Source: Pseudanabaena sp. CAN_BIN31 (lineage in GTDB: Bacteria > Cyanobacteriota > Cyanobacteriia > Pseudanabaenales > Pseudanabaenaceae). From it: a stretch of DNA of 11,850 bases. Numbering within the stretch: the stretch's first letter is position 1; each line of letters opens with the position of its first letter. Position numbers and translations under genes: made by a program. Under the pieces are notes generated by a model. It made no database searches, was not told where the DNA came from, and was given only the letters and a program-made list of their open reading frames with translations. This document shows, piece after piece, positions 1-9,100 of the stretch. Where the stretch lies: positions 1 to 11,850 of the forward strand of contig JAJAZG010000277.1 of assembly GCA_026785865.1 (NCBI GenBank). Direction: 5' to 3'.

Positions 1-424
1 CAGCAACATCACCAATCTGATAAATGTCGCGCAGATAAGCACCAAGGTAAGGATAGTCCTGTATTCGCCGTTGATTGCACTTAAACAAACCATAGTAGGC
101 AATATCAAATCGGAACAGCGTCGTGAATAATCGTACATCTGCTAGCGTCAGGCGATCGCCACATAAATACCGATTTGTCGCCAGAATTTTATCTAACTCA
201 TCAAGAGTGGTAAATAATTCTTGGCAAGCTTGCTCGTAGGCTGACTGAGTTTGGGCAAAACCACAACGATAAAAGCCATTGTTCACAGTTTCATAGATTT
301 TCTCGTTGAAATGATCGATCTGCGATCGCCATTCCAAGGGGTATAGATCGAGTTCGGGATGCTTGGCAAGATGTAAATCGTTGGTTTGTATGGCTTTGCA
401 GCTAGAACCGTTATAGAATCTGGC
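1..424 (-). pseudogene. 5'-truncated glutathionyl-hydroquinone reductase (xi-class GST) remnant, running off the window
   Basis: The minus-strand frame ending at the window edge reads as the C-terminal helical domain of a glutathionyl-hydroquinone reductase (YqjG/EcfG-type, xi-class glutathione transferase). Recognisable blocks are HPELDLYP, VNNGFYRCGFAQTQ, RYLCGDRLTLADVRLFTTL, RFDIAYYGLFKCN and DYPYLGAYLRDIYQ. Intact family members reduce glutathionyl-hydroquinones using a cysteine in an N-terminal thioredoxin-fold domain of about 150 residues. That domain is absent here: the similarity fades at a degenerate NGSSCKAIQTND segment (about 375-415, matching the usual NxSS motif) and the frame is closed by a TAA at 425-427. 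I see no ATG, plausible GTG/TTG start or ribosome binding site ahead of the conserved part, so it is probably not translated. The gene continues beyond position 1, so its 3' end cannot be judged. It lies 68 nt past the pglZ-like stop with no evident terminator between. The identification of the domain is firm; calling it a pseudogene is an inference from the missing half. Confidence 0.8.
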
Positions 425-491
425 TTATAGTTTCATATCCCAAATTGTTAGACCAGTGCCGAAAACATCGCCAAAGTATTTAAAAAGTGTT

Positions 492-2702
492 TTATTGTTT
501 TGACAATGGTTTGAGTATCGCTCCTGGCACAACCATCTCGTCCAGAGATATTCCACCATGAGTAAACCTCTCCATATTATTACTGTCTGGACGGTTAAAC
601 CATTCACGACCGACTGCCAAACGATATGTATAGGCAGCATTACTTCCATAGCTAACGCTCCTGCCAAAGATTGACATTGTTGTTTTTAAATACCGATAGC
701 GAACGTCATACTTATCAATTTGAGTGACTTTTATCTGATCGTCACGTTCAAGCTCGACAAAGCCATGATCGCTTGACAGAAAGACGATATCTTCAGAACC
801 AATTCTCGAAGTAATGTCAGGAATTATAGATTTTACCAAAGTGTCTTGGATGAAATCATTCAGACTAGAAAGATCGTCTCGCCAGTTATGAATCCAATCA
901 TCACTGACGTTGTAAATAAGAATGTTATATTTTTTGGCATCACTATCATTAAGCCCCAGACGTAACTGACCTTCAATAGTCTCCGATCGCACAACTATTT
1001 GAAGTTCTTCTTTGCGGCGGTCTGGAGGGATTTTAAATCTTTTCCCAGCAAGTACATTATGATCTTTAACGTAAAGCCCTGACGCATTTTCCCACTGGTC
1101 AGGAGTGGAGCCAGCAATTAGAGCTATACGAGCAATGTCAGTGATAGATGGTAGTGAAGTGAGATAAGTTTTATCTTCTATCTGAAAATATTTTTCTAAG
1201 GCTGGTTTAATGACTAGATCCCATGAATCTAAGCGCATTCCATCAAAAATCAAAAACCAGACATTAGTATTTTTAGGGATTTGATTGGGAATATGATCTG
1301 AGAGAAATTGAGTTGAATGTCTAGGATGTTGGCAGAAATTAGCCCAATGAGAACCTGTAACTAAGTCGGCTAAATTTTTATCAAGCAGGTTCAAGAAATC
1401 TCTCCAATCTGAATGTAGATTTCGTAGCTGACCGATAATTTTCTCCAACAGTTCCCCTGATAATTTCTTCAGATTTAAAACGCCACGAATCGCACGAGAT
1501 ATCCTTAGTTCTTGACTATGTATATCTTGGGTGCGATACCAATCTATCAAGGTAGAAAGGTTGTCAAAGGTTGGACATTGCTTTGAAAGATGAGAATCAA
1601 CTTTATGGCTGATTGCGATCGCCTGTTGTAAAGTGTTCGCCACATCAAGGTAGTTACCTAATAAAGGTGGTGAGGTATAGATCGCTTGATCGAATTCTTG
1701 GAGAGGAATACCTGCATTGATAGCACTACAAATTGCTGCAACCCATATTCCTGCAAGATTTGTACGGCTAGCAATTTCTTGGGGTTTCGCTGGTAGCTCC
1801 TTGATTACACTATCAATCTGCTCAAGAGTTATTAGCTCTTCTGCTTTAGCCAGTAGTTTTTGCCAGTAAGTATGATTTTCTTGAAGGAAATCTAAAGCTG
1901 ACTGAAATATCTCTAGGCTCTGACTGGATAATCGAGGTAGCCAAATCAGGCGATCGCTAACATGAGAAGCTTTGAATGTGGAACCAGCATAGCTAACATA
2001 GGCTAAACGGATTAAATCGGGGGGCGTTAGCTCTAGCAGGTCAATAGATATGGGTAGGCTAGAGATAAACTCAACTAACGCGGGGCTAAAGACTTTTGAG
2101 GTTGACACAACTAGCGCAACTTGCAAGTACCAAGCTACAAGTTTATGGGGAATTTGTCTAGGAATATTGCCGAGTAACTCTAGACTTAGCTCTGGTTGCT
2201 CAACATGAAGCAGCAAAATTTTCAGATCGTCACTATTAAGAACTGACTTAGCCGTGATTTTGTGAAAAGATTCGGCTGCTTGAGTTAACTCTCCTAATTT
2301 AGAAGCAATTATATTATTGTGGTTGGCAAGGTCAGAAGACCAAGCCTTAAATGGAGTTAGTTGAGAAAGAATATTCTCAAATTGGATGTCAAGAATGCCA
2401 TCGTTGCGATTGAGGAAATCTGAGAGGTAAGTTAGGTCAAGAATCGGATTGGATTTGCCCAGTAGGGGACGTATCCAGATAATTAGAGGTTGAATTTTGT
2501 CATAGTCTCTGTATGCAGCGCGAAAACGAAAATCATCACCTCGATAAGAAATAATCTGCCATGTCTTGCCTTGTTCATCGACCAAATCATTTGTAAGATC
2601 TAGCAAGCTATAAGGATCTAGCCAGAGAACTAATTTTGCGGCTTTAGGTAGTTTTGTAAGCCAATGAAAGGTATATTCGATCAGGGTAGTAGGTGTACTC
2701 AT
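492..2702 (-). CDS. pglZ: PglZ-family protein (alkaline phosphatase superfamily), BREX-like
   Basis: This 736-aa protein ends in a PglZ domain. Visible motifs in order are IFDGMRLD (485-492, first metal aspartate D487), SLPSITD (516-522, the usual nucleophile position T521 with P518/S519), SSDHGF (643-648, metal ligands D645 and H646) and FTHGGISLDEMVVP (713-726, H715 and E722). These are the residues expected of a metal-dependent phosphatase or phosphodiesterase fold, so the site looks intact. The N-terminal 470 residues are mostly helical, opening with a strand (KLVLWLDP, 23-30) typical of PglZ proteins. PglZ is an essential partner in all BREX-type phage defence systems and its exact substrate is unsettled. 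It is the last gene of the operon; its ATG overlaps the upstream stop codon by four bases (ATGA, 2699-2702), and only a weak Shine-Dalgarno is seen, which suggests translational coupling. The size is within the usual 650-900 aa. No signal peptide or membrane segment is seen, so it should be cytoplasmic. Confidence 0.9.
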   Translation of the reverse strand: MSTPTTLIEYTFHWLTKLPKAAKLVLWLDPYSLLDLTNDLVDEQGKTWQIISYRGDDFRFRAAYRDYDKIQPLIIWIRPLLGKSNPILDLTYLSDFLNRNDGILDIQFENILSQLTPFKAWSSDLANHNNIIASKLGELTQAAESFHKITAKSVLNSDDLKILLLHVEQPELSLELLGNIPRQIPHKLVAWYLQVALVVSTSKVFSPALVEFISSLPISIDLLELTPPDLIRLAYVSYAGSTFKASHVSDRLIWLPRLSSQSLEIFQSALDFLQENHTYWQKLLAKAEELITLEQIDSVIKELPAKPQEIASRTNLAGIWVAAICSAINAGIPLQEFDQAIYTSPPLLGNYLDVANTLQQAIAISHKVDSHLSKQCPTFDNLSTLIDWYRTQDIHSQELRISRAIRGVLNLKKLSGELLEKIIGQLRNLHSDWRDFLNLLDKNLADLVTGSHWANFCQHPRHSTQFLSDHIPNQIPKNTNVWFLIFDGMRLDSWDLVIKPALEKYFQIEDKTYLTSLPSITDIARIALIAGSTPDQWENASGLYVKDHNVLAGKRFKIPPDRRKEELQIVVRSETIEGQLRLGLNDSDAKKYNILIYNVSDDWIHNWRDDLSSLNDFIQDTLVKSIIPDITSRIGSEDIVFLSSDHGFVELERDDQIKVTQIDKYDVRYRYLKTTMSIFGRSVSYGSNAAYTYRLAVGREWFNRPDSNNMERFTHGGISLDEMVVPGAILKPLSKQ

Positions 2703-5700
2703 GAGGTTTCATCAATGATAGGTTTCAAATTTCGATAGCCAACACCGCCCCAGGTTGCTTTCGATCCAATTACTATTTGTAAATAAGAATCGACTTGTCC
2801 ATATGCAGTTAGTGTTGCGTCGTAGAGTTTGTTCATTTCTTCAAGTCTTTGTTCTATGGGAAAATGGTTAACAATTGGATTGTGTTTACTTGGATCAAAC
2901 ATTTCTCCTCTATATAAAACTTTAAGAACACGCATTTGAGCGCTAGTAGATCCACCCCATTTCTCGATATGAATCTCTATATTAAGTGTAGTGTAGCGAA
3001 CGTAGTGCTTTCCATCTTCTAAGGTTGCTAGTCCCTGTGAAGATGCACGCTCTCCAGACTTGGCTTGCTCACGTAATTCTTCAATGTCTAAACTAGTATT
3101 ATCATCAATCACTTCACAATTACTATTCTTTCTGAAGCTAAGAGCAGAGATATCGCCATTACGCTGACAAATTTGACCGATTTTACGAGCTATTGCTGAT
3201 TTCTCCTCTGGAAGTTTGCTTAGATCTAGTTGGTCAAAAACCAATGAGCCTCGATAGAAAAAACGATTTTGATAGCAAAAATTTAACCAGTCGAATACTA
3301 ACTCATCATTAACTTGTAGACTTTTAGAACCCAAAGTGAATTTAACAACTTCGCGGTATTTATCTCTATCTAAGTCTTCTATGATAGGACTGAGATCTTC
3401 ATCCTCCATCCATGCTCTTGGAATATAAAGAGCTTCTATAATTGGCATATAAATTTGATCTCCATCAAGGATGCGACTGAATGCTGAATCTGCTGGTGTA
3501 TAAGCATAGTAAATAAGGAGAATGCGTAGAAAGTCTTTAGGATGAAGAGGTTCGCGAATCCGCTCAAATATATCAGCAACTAATTGCTTAGCATCTCCAG
3601 GTTGATATAGATATTTCCCTTCTATAGCCAGAGCAAATTTTTGATCTTTAAATGAACCAACTTTCCAAAATAAAGGGCTGATATTCAAATACAGATATAT
3701 TATGTCTCTATACTCACTGAGATCGGAATCTTGTTCAAGATCAACTAGACTAACTGGCTCCGCTTCTAATTTTGCGACTAAGAGATTTAAGAGAGTTTGG
3801 TTGGAGAGTTCGTAACGCCTGTTTTTGAGTCCATAGAAGTTACTGTATTTTTGGAATAGATGTGGATGCGCGTCTAGATCCGTTTTAACTGTAGTTAGAG
3901 TGACTGAATATAATTTTCGACTTAATTCTGCATGTATATAGTCAACATCTACTGGTAGAGGCTGTTTACTCAAGTAATCAAGTAAAACTTCTCTGAAATG
4001 ACCATATGGCATGGTTCCCCATTCACGCAGTCCGTAAATACCACTTCCAGAGCGAATAATGTCAGGATGATTATCAATTAAGCCCTGTCCTGCTCTCTCA
4101 GTATTTTTTGCTTGCCAATCTGTTTTTAGCTGTTTGATACGGTCACTTATTTCTTTAAAATGAAGAGGTTTACCTGCTTTATACAAAACATAATATGCAT
4201 AATCTGCCATTTTCCACTTTTTCTTGCTAAAAACATTAGGCACTTGCTCTTGACAAAATACTTGTATCAATGTGTTTGCAGCTTTTTCAGGGTTACTAAT
4301 TTCTTCAGGCAAGAGAGGTAGAATAATTTGATGAAGTTGTGTGCGATCGCTTATCTTTTGCTCTTGCCAAAATCCTGATATTTGAGTCTGTATATTTGAT
4401 AATATTTGGCTAGAGATTGGAGCTATATAATAGAAGAGTTGATTATCTGAGATTTTATAAGTATAAACTTCAGCAATCTGCTCTTCAACAAACCATGAAA
4501 TAACAGATGGTAGATGAATTTCACCAGCAGGATATAAAAATTCTATTTCTTCAGTCCAGTTTGGAAGTGTAGCAATATATCCAGCAGAATATAAAGATTC
4601 CATTGCTACATTGCTAAATTGTTCCAGAAAGTACCCTCCATAACGAGTATGTAATTTTGATTCTTTTAACTTGCTTTTTGCGGTGCGTTCAATCTGCCTA
4701 ACTCTTTCACGAGTTATGTTTAATTCTATTGCAATATCTTCTAGAGTCCTCTGTTTTCCATCTCGGAATTTTAATCTTTCCTGTAAAACATAACTCTCTG
4801 GTGTACCTATTGTAGAAAAGACATCTTGTATTTCTTCAAAGACCGTGAGAAAACGTTTTGATGGAATTTTGCCTGAAATGATATCTTGGTATATAGATTG
4901 GCGAAAATCATGAGGAGTGACAGAAAGTATTTGCTGTAAATATACTTCACTGAGGTTATCTTGTGTCCATTTACGTTTTACCAGTATATCGACAAGGATT
5001 GAAATGGGAAGACAGGCAAGCCAGTCAAGATAAGCCTGAGATACATTACGCAATTCACGGAAAGGATTGATGATTCGGGTTAGTTCTACTCTCTCTCTCG
5101 GATCTAAATTTAGCTTCTCTGTTTCAAAAGCATAGATTAGATGAGCTATTGTAGAATACTGCCTAATAATTCTGTGTAAATGTAATGTTTGCTTTAGAGG
5201 TAGGATTTGATGTAAGGGTTGGGAAGTAACTTTTAAAAATTCAACTAATAGATCATTAGTTGAGATTTCTAAAGTTTTTATATTAGCCCATTCGGGAAGA
5301 TCTTCTACTGATATTTCTGATTTTGTATTTGTAAATTTTGGGAGTGTGGCTAATTTGCACAATACTTCTCTTATTTCGTTTAAAGATTTTTGTCCTAAGT
5401 TTGTGATATTGATTAACTGATCATCGGATAAGCTTTGTAGGTCTTCAATGGTATAGATTTTATTTCTCATTAAACAATTAAAGGTTCTTATAGATAACCC
5501 CAATGATTTAATAAATGAAGCAGAGTCAACGACTAAACAATCATCTCCTGTATGCTCATTAAAATTATCAAGCTGGATTGATTCATCACTTTTAATATAA
5601 TCGTGTTGCTTTACAAGTTTTGGAAGTGGGTTTAATTTAGACAATACTTCTCTTATTTCATCTAAAGATTTCTGTCCTAAATGTTTGATATTGATTAACT

Positions 5701-6148
5701 GGCTGTCAGACAAGCTTTGTAGGTCTTCAACGGTATAAATTTTGCTTGCTATCAAACAATTAGAGGCTCTTATAGATAATTTCAATGATTTCATGGGTGA
5801 ATCATAGTAAACGACTAAACAATCATCTCCTATAGGCTCATTAAAATTATCAAGCTGGATTGATTCATCACTTTCAAGATAATCTTGTTGCTCTCCATTT
5901 GTAGATTCGGGTGTATCGATTGGATATTTTGTATTTCCTGCTGCCCCTATCAGTGACCATCTCGAACCAATATGAGAAATCACTTGAGAGTCTCGCAGTT
6001 CGCGTAGCTTCGGCAGTAAATTGGGGAAAAGGCTTAACTTACCTTTGTATTCTGGCTCTTCTGCAAGATGATTCCAAATTTCAAGTAGGGTTAATCCTTG
6101 GGGCAGTCGCCTCAAAGCTTTTACAACTAACTCAGTATCAATAGACAT
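2699..6148 (-). CDS. Multi-domain DNA-binding protein: two RNAP alpha-CTD-like domains, sigma region 4-like HTH and HARE-HTH
   Basis: This 1149-aa protein has an unusual architecture. Residues 1-70 look like a winged helix. Residues 115-173 and 209-267 are two copies of an RNA polymerase alpha C-terminal-like helix-hairpin-helix domain (LSIRTFNCL, IYTIEDLQSLS, LGQKSLNEIREVL), which in RNAP binds UP-element DNA and activators. Residues 453-497 match sigma-70 region 4 (LQERLKFRDGKQRTLEDIA then LNITRERVRQIERTAKSKL), the -35-recognition HTH. Residues 646-711 match a HARE-HTH winged helix (YYVLYKAGKPLHFKEISDRI, then IIRSGSGIYGLREW), a family proposed to read or accompany modified DNA. A further winged-helix-like stretch follows at 713-781. 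I recognise no domain in residues 800-1149 and no nuclease, methyltransferase or ATPase motif anywhere. It sits 13 nt after the ATPase gene, in the place where BREX operons encode PglX, and overlaps pglZ by ATGA. The start ATG gives the first complete winged helix; its Shine-Dalgarno is weak. An accessory sigma factor or transcriptional regulator is possible, but other sigma regions are absent, so I infer a DNA or promoter-reading defence component. Confidence 0.85.
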   Translation of the reverse strand: MSIDTELVVKALRRLPQGLTLLEIWNHLAEEPEYKGKLSLFPNLLPKLRELRDSQVISHIGSRWSLIGAAGNTKYPIDTPESTNGEQQDYLESDESIQLDNFNEPIGDDCLVVYYDSPMKSLKLSIRASNCLIASKIYTVEDLQSLSDSQLINIKHLGQKSLDEIREVLSKLNPLPKLVKQHDYIKSDESIQLDNFNEHTGDDCLVVDSASFIKSLGLSIRTFNCLMRNKIYTIEDLQSLSDDQLINITNLGQKSLNEIREVLCKLATLPKFTNTKSEISVEDLPEWANIKTLEISTNDLLVEFLKVTSQPLHQILPLKQTLHLHRIIRQYSTIAHLIYAFETEKLNLDPRERVELTRIINPFRELRNVSQAYLDWLACLPISILVDILVKRKWTQDNLSEVYLQQILSVTPHDFRQSIYQDIISGKIPSKRFLTVFEEIQDVFSTIGTPESYVLQERLKFRDGKQRTLEDIAIELNITRERVRQIERTAKSKLKESKLHTRYGGYFLEQFSNVAMESLYSAGYIATLPNWTEEIEFLYPAGEIHLPSVISWFVEEQIAEVYTYKISDNQLFYYIAPISSQILSNIQTQISGFWQEQKISDRTQLHQIILPLLPEEISNPEKAANTLIQVFCQEQVPNVFSKKKWKMADYAYYVLYKAGKPLHFKEISDRIKQLKTDWQAKNTERAGQGLIDNHPDIIRSGSGIYGLREWGTMPYGHFREVLLDYLSKQPLPVDVDYIHAELSRKLYSVTLTTVKTDLDAHPHLFQKYSNFYGLKNRRYELSNQTLLNLLVAKLEAEPVSLVDLEQDSDLSEYRDIIYLYLNISPLFWKVGSFKDQKFALAIEGKYLYQPGDAKQLVADIFERIREPLHPKDFLRILLIYYAYTPADSAFSRILDGDQIYMPIIEALYIPRAWMEDEDLSPIIEDLDRDKYREVVKFTLGSKSLQVNDELVFDWLNFCYQNRFFYRGSLVFDQLDLSKLPEEKSAIARKIGQICQRNGDISALSFRKNSNCEVIDDNTSLDIEELREQAKSGERASSQGLATLEDGKHYVRYTTLNIEIHIEKWGGSTSAQMRVLKVLYRGEMFDPSKHNPIVNHFPIEQRLEEMNKLYDATLTAYGQVDSYLQIVIGSKATWGGVGYRNLKPIIDETS
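5345..5590 (-). repeat. Intragenic direct repeat, copy 2 (second alpha-CTD-like domain)
   Basis: This encodes residues 187-268 of the 1149-aa protein and repeats residues 93-174 with a period of 94 codons (282 nt). It starts at SDESIQLDNFNE, passes through GDDCLVV and IYT(V/I)EDLQSLSD and ends after LGQKSL(D/N)EIREVL. At DNA level 5554-5592 is identical to 5836-5874 over 39 nt, so the duplication is recent or kept similar by recombination. Confidence 0.9.
5627..5872 (-). repeat. Intragenic direct repeat, copy 1 (first alpha-CTD-like domain)
   Basis: This encodes residues 93-174 of the 1149-aa protein and is the partner of the copy at 5345-5590. The acidic linker and the helix-hairpin-helix are both included in the repeat unit, so the unit is a whole linker-plus-domain module. 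The two copies differ mainly in the segment just before the domain and in the first helix (KLSIRASNCLIASK versus GLSIRTFNCLMRNK). Confidence 0.9.
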
Positions 6149-6161
6149 AGTTTTACCACTT

Positions 6162-9100
6162 TCACTCTAGGTTAATGCGTATATTTTTGCCAGGATTTGC
6201 CTGTTCTACTTCTTCAAACTTAGCTTCTAGCAGTAGCTCGATCGTTCGTAACACATCTTTTAATTGCTCTCTTTCAATAGTGGAATAAGACTCTCGTATT
6301 TGCACCAAGACATCACTTGTAGCAGAAACAACATTAGCTTGTCTAAAGAGAGCCTGAATCTGCTGAGTCATCTCATCCGTAATCAAATCGATCAAATTCT
6401 CAGTCTGATTTGTATCTAGAACTTGTAACAACTGTTTTACTGTTGCTACTTCAGAATTTCTGAGAAGACGTTTGACTGTCTCATTTTTTAATCTGACAAT
6501 TTGCTCAGCGATCGCCCCATCTAATTCCTGTCGCCAAATTATCACTGACTCAGTAGGGATTGAACTCTTTAACTCCAATCGACAACTTGTACATAACGGA
6601 TCGTGCAACAAGCTTGATTGTAGTTCCTGATCGTTTACAGGACAGATGTTTAGTTTTTTGAGCAATGCCTCTCTCTGTAGCCTTAGCTTTGAAGCAATAG
6701 GCAAACCTAGCTCACTAATACTATTTAAACGTTCTAAGACTTGCAATTTTTCTTCGGTGTCGGCTAAGTCAGATTTAAGAGCTTGGATAGTTTGATGATA
6801 GTCACGATGGTAGATCCGATATTGGTTGCTGTAGTCAGTTTTTAGGCTGTCAATTTGTGATTTCAACTTAGCCTGAAAAATAGGTGATCCGATGAGTTGC
6901 TCAAGGTCAAAACCTGCTAGGGCTGAATCTAGCATCGAAACTAATGCATCTGCATTTGTTGGCAGAGAGTCGTTCATCTGCCTCAAATATGCCTGTTCCG
7001 ATCCCAAATATGTATATTGCGATAGATCTTCTAGAGTTTTAAAGTCAGCAATTACTTGAATTAATTGCTCTTCATTGCCAAACAGCTCAAGCGCAGTTTC
7101 AAAAAAGCTGTCTAATTTAGTCGTCGTGGTGATTAGTTGTAATGGTGCAAGTTTTGCAGAGACTGACGCTGGCACAATAGAACCTAATGACTTAGCTAGA
7201 CTCTCCAAGCCATTGGATACTGTCTCAACCTTTTGTTTCCATGTTTGGATAGAGCGTGTTAACAGACGATCCTGCTGTTCTAGCTGTTTTTGTGTATCAG
7301 TTGTGGTTGTCAGATTATCATCCAATAATCGCGCAAATGGAACTACTATGTTCCAATCAACTCCTTGAGATTCCTGCAATCCAAGAATTTCTTGATTAAA
7401 CTTAGTGTGCCAGTCTAATTGCCGAATCATGTCGGCTGTGACTCTCTGCTGTGCTGGAGTAGAGCCATCTCGTAACCGTAATGTCGTATCTGCGTTTAAC
7501 TCTAACTCACATCTAGGACTTCCATGATGGACAAAGCAAATCAGATAAAGAGAGAGTAAATCTTTGGTTAAGCCGTATTCAGTGCCAACTAGTAGCTTTT
7601 CTAATTGATTACGGGTTACTTTGCCTTGATGCTTAGTTAATTGTTCACGAAAAATGGTAAATACTGGGCAATTTTCGGGAGCAAAAACAAGGGTGTTAGT
7701 AGATTGTGTTAGTCCTAAACCGACTCCATAACTATCTACAGCACTCCGACTAGCAGCTGTAGCAGGGCTATGAGAGAAAAGACCTTCAAATACTCTGCGA
7801 ACATCAGCTTGTGAAAATTTTTGAGACCCCTTGAAGCCTGATTTGTTAATTAATGCTTGAGTGTAAGTGTCAGATAGTAGTTTTTGAGCTAAGGATGCGA
7901 TCGCTTGATCGATCAAAGCTGACAAGCTGACAGCAGATCCATGCTTGAAAATATCACCTAATTTAATACCAAGTGATTTGCGAGTAAATACAGTGCCTTT
8001 GCGGTAAGCATCAACCTGATTTTTCTGAATTTCTTGGATCGTGTCCTTGCGCTTTTCCTTAAGAAATTCGCGCATTCTTTCACCATCTGCGGATTGGTCA
8101 CTACGATAAGTTGTCTCTATTTGTGCAATAGTTAGCCAGTTTTTAAGATGATCTTGAGCGGTGTGAGTCAACGGCGCAGGAACTACAACCGCAATGCGGG
8201 GATCTTCAAGATCATTTTGATTTATGTCTTCAGAATAGGTCAGAAAAACAATTCGAGCATGGTTATCGAAATTTAGTTGAACACCGTAAGAGCTACTACG
8301 CCACTGATCTGTAATTACAACTTCATGCTTGTATTCCACATGGTTGTGAATAACCAAACTTGATTTGGTTTTGTCGAGACTGAAATTCCCGAACAAGTTA
8401 TCTTTGCCAAGAGTTTTACCTGGAGAGGCAAGTAGTAGCTCACGCCAGACAACTAATAGCTCACTGGGGTCACTAGTAACTTTTGTCCTGTTACGCCTGA
8501 AGATATTACTAGGATTGAAACTATCACTTTTAACAGAAACAAACCGAGATTGTCTTTCACTTGTTTTTTGCTTTTTCTTCTCATACTCAATTTGACTCAG
8601 ATTCTCTAACTTATCGAGAATTAAATCGATCTTATCTGCACCGTTGATAATGTCCGATTGTGTAAGCGTCGCTTCCACTATATCCAACACTTTAACCCAA
8701 TGTTCTGTCCCAGCATCTATATATGCTAAATGTTCTAGGAATAAGAAACCCAAGATATTCTGGGCAATGACAACATCTTCTACTTCTAGTTCTAAATCTT
8801 TTAAACTATCTCTCGCTGCGAGATATGCATTATAGCTATCTTCGTAGATTGAGTCTTTAAATCCTGTACTTAAGTCACTGCTACCTAGTAGATCACTAGC
8901 AACGATCAAGCGATTTCGTTCTAGAAGTTTAAGATTGTCTTGTGTCAAAACATCATACAAAACTGCGATACCAAAACGGGCAGAGGGTAGATTTTCTCTT
9001 GTGATCCGCTTAATAATCTCAAAAGCACGAGGCTGAAACGGGAAGCAATCTAGAAATTGTTCTCGGCTTATGTTATTTGTTTTGATGAATCTGAAATTAT

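Noticed and set aside
494..507. Possible terminator hairpin at the pglZ stop codon
   Set aside because: The stem is only five AT-rich pairs with no following T-run on the transcribed strand, too weak for an intrinsic terminator.
425..667. 80-codon frame running across the end of the PglZ gene
   Set aside because: It overlaps the conserved PglZ catalytic C-terminus in a different frame and has no recognisable content.
5911..6144. 77-codon plus-strand frame, hydrophobic
   Set aside because: It is antisense to the start of the 1149-aa gene; its hydrophobicity follows from the complementary codons.
2699..6148. Reading the 1149-aa protein as a complete alternative sigma factor
   Set aside because: Only region 4 is recognisable; no region 2 (-10 binding and core binding) or region 3 is visible.
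7075..8835. Several plus-strand frames of 63-97 codons (7075-7368, 8365-8595, 8644-8835)
   Set aside because: All are antisense to the ATPase gene, with serine-rich low-complexity translations typical of shadow frames.
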